Source: Syncephalastrum monosporum B8922 (taxonomy: Eukaryota; Mucoromycota; Mucoromycetes; Mucorales; Syncephalastraceae). From it: DNA of 64,000 nt. Shown one piece after another: positions 1 to 11,000 of the stretch. Made by a program: the position numbers and the translations under genes. The notes beneath the pieces are model-generated. The model was not told the DNA's origin. It did no database searches and saw only the letters and a program-made list of their open reading frames with translations. The stretch covers positions 264,969 to 328,968 of the forward strand of contig JNEN01001240.1 in NCBI GenBank assembly GCA_000697355.1. Reading direction: 5' to 3'. The first letter of the stretch is position 1. Every line of letters begins with the position of its first letter.

Positions 1-1031
1 ATAAACTAGAAGACGAATGATAGATAGCATCTTGTTGATAGCGACTGTTCGATGCGTTGTATCGCTGTATCGCTCGCCATATATCTCTGATAGTACATTA
101 ATACGGTATGTTGTATTCTGCAGTCTTAAAACATCAAAGTAATGGAGTAAGCATAAAACTTACCATTCCAAAGAAAATACGCTTTGAACTAGTCCCATCG
201 AGGTCATTATTGTATATCTGTATCTATTAGTGTCAAGTAGAGTAGGACGTTTACCCAAAGCACTCAAAGGATGTACTGTATGAAGTACGACGGTATTGTG
301 TGGTGTGACCTACCTTTGTTTTCCATATGTTACTTCTGTGTGGTTTGGCTGGTGTCATCCCAGCAAATATATGGTCACGACCGCAGACCTTGAACTGCAT
401 TATCCTTTCACATCTACATTGCGCTTACGTAGTTGCTGAGCACTACAGCTTGTTTTAACACAACTTACTGAACTCCGGTCATGAGAGGCCTGGCAATAGA
501 TTCTTGCTATAAATGCACATACTCTTTCATCGAAGCAAAAACGGCTCTCGTCCTGGCATGCAGAACCTTTCTGCTTTGCTGGAGGACAAAAGCATGCGAG
601 TTACATACGAGAATAGGACGATCAATATATACTCTCGTTACTGCTATTGAGCTGCATATTCCTTTAAAAGAGTTGTACAAGCCTATGCAGCTTTATTTCT
701 GCGTAAAGGAACATGCACTTCAAGTAGGTCATGGACACGGCACATGTGACGAAGTTTGGAGGATACGTAAAGCATATTGATATGATATAGGGTTAAAGGA
801 CGGTGACGAATAAGCACAGCAATGCAAGTTGAAATGGACATTTGTACAGACGGAAATATATAGGTTTGAAGGCGATCACGCAAGCGTGAAACAGCGAGAG
901 AATGAGGGTGATGGGTGGGTGGGAAAAAAGGGAAACCCATTTGGAAATCAAAGAAAGGAGACGAGGCACGGGAAAGCGAAGGAAAGAATGGGAAATAGTT
1001 GGTATATTATCGATATTGTCATTTTTCTTTG
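1..1031. other. Gene-free stretch downstream of the Opi1-type gene
   Basis: No convincing gene is seen here. A 99-codon open frame at 481-780 on the + strand has no recognisable domain, no good start context and no splice partners, so it is left out. The last part probably holds the 3' untranslated region of the Opi1-type gene, which ends at 1032 on the - strand. Confidence 0.5.
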
Positions 1032-2763
1032 TTACGTCGAGGTATCCATCATCTCCGTCGCTTCTGTCGCTGGGCTTTCCTTGGTAGTCGAAGGGCGCCG
1101 AGACGATGACTGGGAACCGCGTACGACACGTAGACGCTCCAACCATAATTCGGCTCGCTCAATGGTGTCGGAAAAGACGCCCGAGACAGACCCAAGCATT
1201 TCGATCGATTCGTCACCAAAGTTAAGCAGCTTGATGGACGTTTCATGTACTTGTGGGCCAATGGCAGGTGAAGCCACGGGCGAGGTGGTAGTAGATGTGT
1301 TCAGGGCCGCCCAGCGGCCAGGCAGAGCAAGAATAAAGCTACGCACGCTCGCCTTGGCCTGTTCCGGCAGACCGGAGCCAGCATACTTGCTAATGACATC
1401 GACAACTTTGCGAAGCGTGTCAATGATCTCCTTCTTGACCGCATTTAATGTCGAGGATGCTGAGGACGGCACGGCCACCGTTTGACTGTCGGATTTCGAT
1501 TGTCCTTTTTTGTTCTTTGAGCCTTGGGTGGCAAGCGAGACGAGGAAATTGCGCAGAATGTCCATTTGCTGTTCAATGTGTCGCATCGCATACTGCAGCC
1601 AGCTGAGACAATAACGGAGACACTTCATACTCTCTTCGCTGATGACAGCTGCGGTCGTACCAGCCGCGGAGCCGGCATGCATCACGATTTGTTGCCAGCG
1701 GCTGCGGGGAATGGGGGTCGGGTGATGTCGCACGGCCGTGGTCGATTTTTGTGACAAGCTGTAAGGGCGGTGGGGTGATGTCGAGCGTGAGGCGGGGCGG
1801 GATCGTGTCTTTTTGACTGCAGCCATATTAGATCACAATAATTGGCATTCATTAACGAGGTGTGCCTACCTGTTTTGTCATCACGTGGCTCCTCAGCACG
1901 CCGTCTTCTGAAACCATCACGTGGCTCATCCGAGAGTGATGCCTGCGCGAGAGCCGTGGCCGCAGCCACAGCGGCTTCGTCCTCAGGGTCGGGACCGGAA
2001 ATAGCCAGCTGTCGGCAGCGCTCCTCCAGCTGTATGAGAAGGACGGGAGTGTGAGTGATCAAAAAAAAAATTTGCCCCAACAAACTTGGCCACTTTTTTT
2101 CGTACCTCGGGTGATGCCGATGGGGCCCGTCTTCCGAACTTGTCATAGATTGGACCAGCAAACGATTCAACCATCTCCACTCCATATTTGACGACTCCGT
2201 TCGATTGTTTCGTTGTTTCGTAAGCGCGCAGCGCCGAGTTGACGAGAGGAAAGTTGGAGACGCGGTTCATGAAATGTGGAGGTGGTTGTGAGGTCGTATC
2301 ATCGTCTGCCGGAGATTCGCTCGAGAAAGAGAGACGATTGTTGGAGAGCGAAGACGAAGTCGGGGTAGGGAGCGGTGAGCTTGGAGATGTGGAAGGTGCA
2401 GAAGCGTAGGTGGATAGCGGTGGGAGGGTAATGTTGCTTGTGGGAACAGTTGTCTTGGCTACATGAAACAGTGCACGTGGTTACCAAAAGTAATTGAGAC
2501 ACCGGTCCAGTGTAAATGTGTGATGTGCGGGCGTGCGTTTCAAAAAAGAAAGTGTGTCTTCTTGCTTTGATGTTGATATTACCTTTTGCCATATCGCCCA
2601 AGGCTTCAGCTGCAAGCTGCACGTCAGGATCAGGATGATAGTCGTACGAGGAGCTTGTCGAGCTGACGGCTGAGGAACGACGCTGTCGTTGGTGATCGTG
2701 TTCTTCATTACCGCTGTTGCATAGTTGAGTTATGGACATGGGAGACGAGTGTGATTGCGCCAT
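1032..2763 (-). CDS. OPI1: Opi1-family transcriptional repressor of phospholipid synthesis genes
   Basis: Four exons join in frame (2763-2583, 2458-2106, 2029-1870, 1816-1032) to 492 residues. The introns open with GTAATA, GTACGA and GTAGGC. An N-terminal DPDVQLAAEALGDM segment, a central block (FPLVNSALRAYE, GVVKYGVEMVES, AGPIYDKF) and a C-terminal helical block (SRWQQIVMHAGSAAGT, CLRYCLSWLQYAMRHIEQQ, ALPGRW) match the Opi1 family. In yeast Opi1 is held at the ER by Scs2 and phosphatidic acid; when released it represses inositol and choline pathway genes by countering the Ino2/Ino4 bHLH activators. I see no obvious FFAT motif of the EFFDA type, so ER tethering may differ here. Linkers are Ser/Pro/Thr-rich. 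The start at 2763 is the first ATG before the conserved N-terminal segment and sits in a GCC-ATG-G context. Function in this organism is inferred from the family. Confidence 0.88.
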
Positions 2764-3781
2764 GGCTGCCAAGAATGAAGCAGTTGGAGAAGTGGAAAAG
2801 AAGAGAAAAGATAAGAAAGATACTGCAGGCGCAGAAAGGAAAAAAAAAAGAAGGAACTGAAAAATGCAACTGAAGGGAAAGGAGAAAAATAGGACAAAAG
2901 ACTTGGGGCAATGTGCATGCGGAACCACTGCTTTTTTTTCTTTTTTTTTTTCACGTGCAACGCATTGGCCGCTATTTCACTTTCTATGTTACGCCTGCTC
3001 TCTCTGAGATTCGCGCCATTCGTTACCCCACACCGTTTAGCCCAATTTTTTTTTTCCACTTGACCGTTAACAAGGTACCGTACTTTGTCTTCTGATGTAT
3101 TATATTCAGCAAAAAAAGGGAAAGATGACGGGAGTCATTAGCATAATGACGATCTGGACTGCTTGCCGTGTCCGTTACGTGGAGCCTCGACCGAGAGTGA
3201 GGAATAAAAAACAATAAAGACTCGATGCCGCTCGCACACGACTTACGTCACACACAGAGCGGACATAAGTGAATATCGTTGTCCAACCGCCTTGCTGAAT
3301 AATACTGTGCGTCAACATCCAGTACACACACACACACAATAGCATACTACAGCATAGCATCATCTAGCAACAGGAGGGCAGACCACCATGCTCGCCACCT
3401 GTTTGCCCTTATTTTCGGTAGGCTCCCCAAAAATAAATACAAACCCCATCCACCTTGTTCCCTGTCCATGTGGTCAACTGAACGAAGAGGCTCATATTAG
3501 ATGAGAAGAACTTGAGGCACACCAGTTTGAGGCACGTAATTTTATTTTTTTCCGAGTAATTGCGTGGCACAGCATATGAGTCAGATTATGAAGTGTTCCT
3601 GATCGACAAGGATCCTCGCAATTTAGGCATACGCATCAGTGTTTCGGGGCAGGCGTATCATGGTGCAGATATCCAGTACGAGCAGTCGTAGAACACAAAT
3701 TTCAGGGCGGGCAGACACCAAGGCGGGGACGCTGAGTTTTTTTTTGTGTGCGAGCCAGTTTGACCTTGCCCTCTTTCTAAC
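2764..3781. other. Intergenic region between the Opi1-type and CCDC90-like genes
   Basis: The two flanking genes are divergent, so both promoters should lie here. The stretch has several T or A runs (for example 2934-2951 and 3048-3056) and a short CA repeat at about 3329-3341. No coding frame longer than about 75 codons looks real. Confidence 0.5.
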
Positions 3782-4666
3782 ATGTTTGCCGCTCATGGTC
3801 GTCAAGGTACAACCATTGCCTGTCATGGTAACTTCCATTTATTCATTTTACTCACTTTATCCATAGCCCTAGGCCACTGGAATGCATGGAATGCGTTTCG
3901 GCAGCCCACGCGCTCCATCTTGAATGCCTCCCCTCTCGTTCACGCACGCCTTCTTTCTGGATACCATTTCGATACATTTAAATTTGTCGAACGATTAGAA
4001 GCAGAAGGCTTCAGCCGAGAGCAAAGCGAGGCCATCATGGCTTCGTTGCGTGAAGTCATTTCAGAAAGGTACTTTTAGTTTCTGATCTAATCGCTTCTTG
4101 TGTCTCACGCGAACGATGCTTGCCTAGTATGACCGACCTGACCAAGGGCATGGTATCCAAGGCAGAGCAGGAAAAGGCAAGTGAAACAAAGACACACACG
4201 AGTACCCGTCATTAACCTAGCAACTTAGACTATTTACACCTACAAGGTCGATTTCGCACATCTAAAGTCAGAGATCCAGCTGCTCGAGAAGAACGATTTC
4301 ACAATGATGAAAGCTGAAAACGAACGCTTGGAGGGCGAGATTGAAAAGTTGCGTCAGAAACTACGCGAAGAGATCACCCGAATGCAGGCCAACGTGCGTC
4401 TTGACCTTCACCTAGAAAAAGGGAGGATCCGTGACGAAGCCAGTGCGCAAGAAATCAAAATCAAAGAAACAGATACTCGCATCGAGAGTGAGATCGCTGG
4501 TTTGAGGACCCAGATGGAGTCTATCAAGTTCCAGATCCTGCAGTACATGATCGGTAAAAACTACGCATCACACAAATACGGCCTAGTAGCTGACGTAACT
4601 CTTTGAATAGGTACGATAACGGGTGCTGGCGCCTTGTTCTTGGCTTACCTTCGCATGTTCCGGTAA
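3782..4666 (+). CDS. CCDC90/MCUR1-family (DUF1640) mitochondrial coiled-coil protein, FMP32-like
   Basis: Five exons (3782-3806, 3867-4068, 4128-4176, 4229-4553, 4611-4666) give 218 residues. The conserved head FDTFKFVERLEAEGF with SREQSEAIMASLRE is the DUF1640 signature. A long charged coiled coil follows (about residues 85-195), then a C-terminal membrane segment, GAGALFLAYLRMF. Family members are inner mitochondrial membrane proteins: animal MCUR1 acts with the calcium uniporter, and yeast Fmp32/Put6-Put7 act in proline metabolism and respiratory assembly. The Arg- and Asn-containing N-terminus fits a presequence. Intron 3 (4177-4228) appears to use a GC donor in AG|GCAAGT context. Intron 1 is 60 bases, stop-free and in frame, so retention would add 20 residues to the presequence. 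The exact start is less certain than the body. Confidence 0.85.
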
Positions 4667-6048
4667 AAACATACCGAAAAAGACCGTTCCACGTGTACAT
4701 ATTCCCCCATCCCACTTCATATTACGCCTTCCTTACACGAGCATCATCCCCACCGTCATGGTGTGTCATGTCAATAATTCTCGGCGGAATATGAATGATC
4801 TTTTTCTTCCGCACTTATTGTTCGATGTCTTATATGTCTAGGGTTGCGTCAAACTTACTACACTTTCGTCTTAGACAGAATAAAGTTACTGCATGAATAG
4901 TATCCTAAAATATTCTGTGCATTCTGGAACGAAGAAATTGATGATTTCACACGCTTGCCGTACACATATAATACACAGCAAAACGGTGAGACTCGTGACA
5001 GGTCTAGAGCATTTCTCAATCATGATCCACCGCCGTGCTCAAATAGTCACGGCTTGTGAACTTCACGATCTATGTCCTATTTGATCAACGAACGTCAAAC
5101 GTCATGGCTACTGCCCATTCTAGCTTTTACTTTGTCATAGAAAATGTTCGCCTCTGAAATTTGACTGGTGGGGACCATGTACTCCACACATAACAGCCCT
5201 GACGCTCGTGTTTCACATGTATCAGGTTTTCAATCGTGTGTTGCTTCCCAGGGTAAGTCTTGCTTCTCGGAACAGTAATAAGGCAATAATAACAGCCAAT
5301 GCTCTTAGTAAAGAGATGCATATAATCTAGAAGAAAAAAAGAATGTCGGTCTTGCAAAAAAAAAGACAAGCAACTCAGATCAACCCTTGCGAGCACGCGT
5401 GGGTGCGGATTTCATTTCCTCCACGAGTTTCGACTTTATCCCACTTTCCGCCCGTGCGCGCGCTCGCACGCATCACATAGAGAGGCGGAGCGTGCTGAGA
5501 AGCTGTGTGGGCGGCGTTCAACTGTTTTGAGGGGTCAGTTTAAGTCCTTAAAAGAGTAAATAAGAGACAAAACCGAACCAGTCGTTCTTATCATCCTGAC
5601 GCATGTGCACCTCGTTGTCTATCACGACATGTCCACGGGGTCATGTATCACTTCGTGCGAACAAAGAAGAAGCGGTTCTCGTAGGAAGACTTTTCGGGAA
5701 AATAGTGTCTCTTCGGTTTTGCGTATGGAAGCTAAGAGAAGCCATACATGAAGGGACACAGGGTCGCATGTCTGCATGTTTGGATAAAAAGAGGATGATA
5801 CGCTATATTTACGAAATCAATGATGGCATAGTTCTGATGCCATCCCTTCTTATTTCCAGTTTACGGAACGGTGACTCCCGACCCGGTCAACACACAAAGA
5901 GTATAGCCCCTTCACAAGGTTTCACTGCTGCTACTACTGCTACTGCTGCTGCTGCTGCGGATAAAAAGCCGGCATAAAATTGTTCAACTTTGCATAAGCG
6001 TTCTCATCTCTTTCTTTCCACTTTCAAACCAACTCCAGCCTTTCCACA
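4667..6048. other. Intergenic region with a short trinucleotide repeat
   Basis: No gene is recognised. A CTG/CTA-type trinucleotide run lies at about 5925-5960 and creates an Ala/Thr tail in a 124-codon open frame (5603-5977) that I do not accept as a gene. A TATA-like stretch, GGCATAAAATTG, at about 5971-5982 probably belongs to the small gene starting at 6049. Confidence 0.45.
5960..5982 (+). promoter_or_regulatory. TATA-like element upstream of the small ORF at 6049
   Basis: GATAAAAAG and GCATAAAATTG lie about 70-90 bases before the ATG at 6049, followed by a C/T-rich leader (TCTCTTTCTTTCC) and an ACA-ATG start. This layout is like a fungal core promoter. No transcription data are available. 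Confidence 0.4.
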
Positions 6049-6426
6049 ATGACACGTACCTGGTCAACCACCGCCATGGAAATATACCCTCACGAATGCA
6101 TTGTCCCATTCACACCCGCCTTACCATGCCGACCATCACCACACCTTTCTTCGAACTCTACCAAGACATCTATACCACCCACCTTTTCATGGCACGATAA
6201 ACAGCAAATACCCGCTACACTCATGGAAGAAGACGACGAAGATCGCTTCGCCGAACTTAGGATAGCCATCTCCGCCTCCTCTCCATCACCAAGACCGCTC
6301 TCTTCTTCTTTCTCGACGCCTCTTTTTGGTTCACGATCGTCCTCCGCAGCAAAAAACGCACCACCAAGGCGTCACTCGACGACCGTTGTAGCGCCTATGG
6401 AAACCATCCTGGAAGAAGAAGAATGA
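6049..6426 (+). CDS. Small Ser/Pro-rich hypothetical protein
   Basis: This is a single open frame of 125 codons with no family I recognise. An acidic patch (MEEDDEDRF, about residues 58-66) is followed by a Ser/Pro/Ala-rich stretch and an acidic end (ILEEEE). It is likely disordered. Support comes from the TATA-like element and pyrimidine-rich leader upstream, an ACA-ATG context, and amino-acid composition like other disordered fungal proteins. A T run and then a CA repeat follow the stop. It could be a chance frame; homologues in relatives would decide. Confidence 0.42.
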   Translation: MTRTWSTTAMEIYPHECIVPFTPALPCRPSPHLSSNSTKTSIPPTFSWHDKQQIPATLMEEDDEDRFAELRIAISASSPSPRPLSSSFSTPLFGSRSSSAAKNAPPRRHSTTVVAPMETILEEEE

Positions 6427-8026
6427 AGCTAGGGGTCAGAGCGTCGTTTTTTTTTTTTTTTGAAGAATTGTAAACAAAGTTGCACTTCCGCCTGTATACA
6501 CACACACACACACACACATTTTGCTCATACTCGCGAAGGATCACGCTGATACATCTGATGAACTTGACATCTTTTGTGTTGGTTTTAGGTGGATGGGTCT
6601 ATGGTCTTTGTGTATATGAATGAGGAAAAAGACCACGGCGAAGTGCATTCAGGTAGGGTAACTGTCTTGGAGACGGCCATATCTGGTTTATCCGATTCTT
6701 CTTCAGATGATCATTGAGGAGTTCGGCGGTATGTACTGCAGGGTGGCCAACGGCACAAGCAGTCTTTCTCGACCCGCCCTTTGTTCCCTTACATTTCCTT
6801 GCTACAAAGCGAGAAGCCGGGATCCCCTCATGCCCCTTAATCATATAGCCTCAGACACGTCCTTTGTGTAACCAATATGAACCACAATCACTTCCTCCTC
6901 GTCTATCATTTGCAGTGATTTGGACAAATAGATAATGAAAGAGGACGATGGTATATACCACAGGATTTCTGGATGTGTCTCTTAAGTTCAATATATGTTT
7001 TCTCGAAATCCATCTGGTGCTCGGCAGGGACTAGTTCAAGGAATTCCACCCCTAATAACCTAAAATCTGTGGATACCTAGGATCCTTACCTCTTTAACAG
7101 ACATAGTGTATGTAATTTCACTCACACAAAAGTGCCACAAAAATGACTAACAGTGATCATTTCTGAAACCTTCAGACAAGTGGAAACGATGTCTTCCATA
7201 CCTTTATGCATTCCACTGTATTCAGAGGGCATCTCGCTCGTATCCATGTCGTCAGTTGGAAACCATCAGGCATATATTATATACTACTCATTCTGGCATG
7301 AGCTGTGGTACCGTCGCAGCAGAAAGACACGATCCACAGAAGCATGTATGCAGCCATCCAACTCTATCTCCCCCCTGTACACCAGTGCGGCGCTGTAAGA
7401 GGAGCATCAAAGCCTAGAACGCTCATATAAATAATTAGGTGGTGTGCAGTTTTATGTGCGCGCGCATACATACATGGGGTGGCGTTGCACAAGATCACTC
7501 ATTTTTTTACTGCTGCTATGATTTCCGCCTGTCCAGGCAGCAAGGAACGGCACGGGGGCCTACAACAAACAATCCGTCTTGGTGGTCAGTACCACAGCTC
7601 TAATTTAGTACGCATACGAGAAACGGGTTACTTGAACCCTCCTATGGGTGACGGGGTGCGTTGAGCCTCTTGTCTTTTTTTCTTTTTTTTCTTCAGCGAG
7701 CTATTGTCCATTTCATTTTAAATAATTTTGAAAGACAGAATCAGACGAATGCCAACAGGGCTCGTTCGAGGCCTTCCAGTAGAAAAACGGGGAACTACAT
7801 ACCGTTTACTAATAGGCATTAGCAGTAAAAAGATGGAGGGTTGCCACAGGCGTGTTGAAATCGGGGCTCCTTGTCCACCACCTCTCCTGGGTTTCTCCTC
7901 TCCCAAGAATAATGCCAACTTTCAAGAAGGAAAAGCAGTTCAAACTCAGCGTTTCAGGCACGTCAAAAAACCACGAGCAAGCACTTCCATTTACAACCTT
8001 TTCTGCATCCATTTCATCATCCACTC
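6427..8026. other. Intergenic region upstream of myosin V
   Basis: No gene is recognised. A CA microsatellite lies at about 6497-6518 and T-rich runs at 6450-6462 and 7674-7692. Open frames of up to about 105 codons (for example 7728-8045) lack domains or splice structure. The last few hundred bases should hold the myosin V promoter. Confidence 0.5.
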
Positions 8027-11000
8027 ATGCCTTCGCCACACCTGAGTCAGGCGCTGGAGGTGTACACCCAAGGCACGCAAGCATGGTTTACGGATGACAA
8101 GGAGGGTTGGGTCTCGGCGTCCCTCGTCTCCAAGGACATTACTGCTGATAATGTCAAGATGACCTTTCGCAACGATGACGACGAATCCCGGGTAACTACC
8201 GCCACCTCAAACACCCGCTTGATCCTTGCTGATTGTTGTCCTAGGAGCACGTCTTTGAGGCCAAGATTGCTGACCTTGAGAAAAATAACGCCGAGTCTCT
8301 GCCTCCGCTACGCAACCCGCCCAAGATGGAGAGCTCTGAGGATTTGACGGACCTCAGCTACCTCAACGAGCCCTCCGGTAATACTGCACTATGCTATACT
8401 ATCCTGTGTTCTCCCAGGCACTGACTGACGACGTTTATTCAACTCAACTAGTGCTAAACACCATTCGCACCCGATACCAGCAACGCATCATCTACACGTA
8501 CTCTGGTATTGTTCTGATCGCTGCCAACCCCTTTGACCGTGTCGCGCTCTATGAGCCGGAGATCATCCAGAAATACTCTGGCAAACGCCGAGGTGAGCTC
8601 GAGCCTCACTTGTTTGCCATCGCAGAAGACGCCTACCGCTGCATGATCCGTGAAAGTTCCAATCAGACAATCATTGTTTCCGGTGAAAGTGGTGCCGGTA
8701 AAACGGTGAGCGCCAAGTTCATCATGCGGTACTTTGCTACGGCCGACGACAAAGAGACCACCGGCAAAAAGGCAAAGAGCGGCGCCATGACAGAAGTCGA
8801 GGAGCAAATTCTGGGTGAGTTCAGGAGATCAGACAAAGAGTGGTTGATACTGATACGTGTATTTTTCCCCTGCGTGCAGCTACGAACCCTATTATGGAAG
8901 CCTTTGGTAACGCAAAGACCACACGCAATGACAATAGTTCTCGTTTCGGAAAATACATTGAGGTGCGCAGTCATTGTGGTCTCGATCCTGGACGGTTATC
9001 TCATTTTCTCTCTGATAGATCCAATTCGACAAGCACTGTAACATTGTCGGCGCCAAGATCCGGACCTACCTTCTGGAACGCTCGCGCCTGATCTTCCAGC
9101 CCGAGACGGAGCGCAACTACCACATCTTTTACCAGCTCTGCGCAGGTGCCTCCGACGAGGAACGGAAGCAGTTGGCGCTCAAACCGTGGCAGGAGTACCA
9201 TTACATGAACCAGAGCGGCACCGGCGAGATCAACGGTGTCGACGATAAGGCCGAATTCCAGCTGACGCAACAGTCGCTCGCCACCGTCGGTATCTCGACG
9301 GAGACCCAGAAGCAAATTTTCCAGCTCCTGGCCGCCCTCTTGCACCTTGGCAACATTGAGATCGGCGGTCGCACAGACGCCATGCTCTCGGATGACGATG
9401 ACGCGCTCAATATGGCGACCCAGCTCCTCGGTATCAATAAGAATGAATTCCGCAAATGGATCGTCCGCAAACAAATCATCACGCGTTCCGAAAAGATCAT
9501 GACCAACCTTAACCCCACCCAGGCCCAGGTCGTCCGTGACTCGATCGCAAAGTACATTTACTCCAACTTGTTTGATTGGCTTGTCAGCGTCGTCAATGAG
9601 AGCCTGTCTTGCAACGATCTCGAACGGGTCAAGACGTTCATTGGCGTGCTTGATATTTATGGTTTCGAACACTTTAAAAAGAACTCGTTCGAGCAGTTCT
9701 GTATCAACTATGCAAACGAAAAGCTGCAGCAACAGGTACAGTACAAAGTTTATCATATGCTCCGTTTTCATGACTCATCAGTGCCTTGTTTTAGTTTAAC
9801 CAACACGTCTTCAAACTCGAGCAAGAGGAATATGTCCGCGAAAACATTGACTGGACCTTTATCGAGTTTAGCGACAACCAAAAATGTATCGAGCTCATTG
9901 AAGCCAAGATGGGTATCCTGTCTCTTTTAGATGAGGTAAGGTCACCACCCTTCGGGGTCCATTGTGTGTGTATGTATGTGTGTTGATTCACCCTTGATAT
10001 ATAGGAATCGCGTCTGCCTTCCGGCTCCGACCAAGGCTTCTGTAACAAGCTTTACAACAATTTTGGCACTACCCATCAAGACTACTTCAAAAAGCCGCGT
10101 TTCTCAAACAATGCCTTTACTGTGGTGCACTATGCTCATGATGTCCAGTACGAGGCCGAGGGCTTTATGGATAAAAACAAGGATAGCGTGCCGGACGAGC
10201 ACCTGGCTCTGCTGCAGAATGCCGAGTCCCCGTTCCTCAAGGAGATGCTGCAGCGTGCGAGTGAGATGGCGTCGGCCAACTCGGGTCCTGCTGCTGTAAG
10301 TCATGACAACACGGTATGTCCGCATACTGACTTTTTTCCACCCCCGTTTCACAGACGGACGTTCAGAAGAAGGGCAGTGTGGCCAAGAAGCCTACGCTCG
10401 GCTCTATGTTCAAGGTAAAAGGTGGGTCATGGACGCGTGCGCAATACTTATATATGTTCTTTACAGCTCTCGCTGATCAACTTGATGGACACGATTGGCC
10501 AAACGAACGTGCATTACATTCGCTGTATCAAGCCAAACGAAGCCAAGACAGCCTGGGCCTTTGAGCCCAATATGGTCCTCGCCCAGCTGCGTGCTTGCGG
10601 TGTGCTCGAGACCATTCGTATCAGTTGTGCCGGATACCCCTCGCGATGGCTCTTTGAAGAGTTCGCTGAAAGGTTCGTCTGACTGGTAAAAATATAGCAT
10701 GTGCGCTGACAGGAATCCAAGATACTACGCATTGGTGGGCCCTGAGCACTGGTACCCCAAGAACGAAAAGGATATCCGCGCTCTGTGCACAGCCATTGTG
10801 GACGAGCACATTAAAGACACCAACAAGTATCAAGTCGGTTTGACCAAGATCTTTTTCCGTGCAGGCCAGGTATGTAGAGCGGGGGATTCGAGGGAAAAAA
10901 TGGGGTCTTATAGCCCTCCCCCCATCCGCGATGACCTTACTCACAGAGTACGTTAGCTGGCATTTTTGGAGAAGTTGCGCACGGACCGCTGGTCCAAGGT

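Noticed and set aside
5603..5977. 124-codon frame ending in an Ala/Thr run
   Set aside because: The tail comes from a trinucleotide repeat; the rest has no domain and overlaps the promoter of the small gene at 6049.
9001..9771. 256-codon open frame on the - strand
   Set aside because: It lies opposite conserved motor-domain exons of myosin V, whose motifs prove the + strand is coding.
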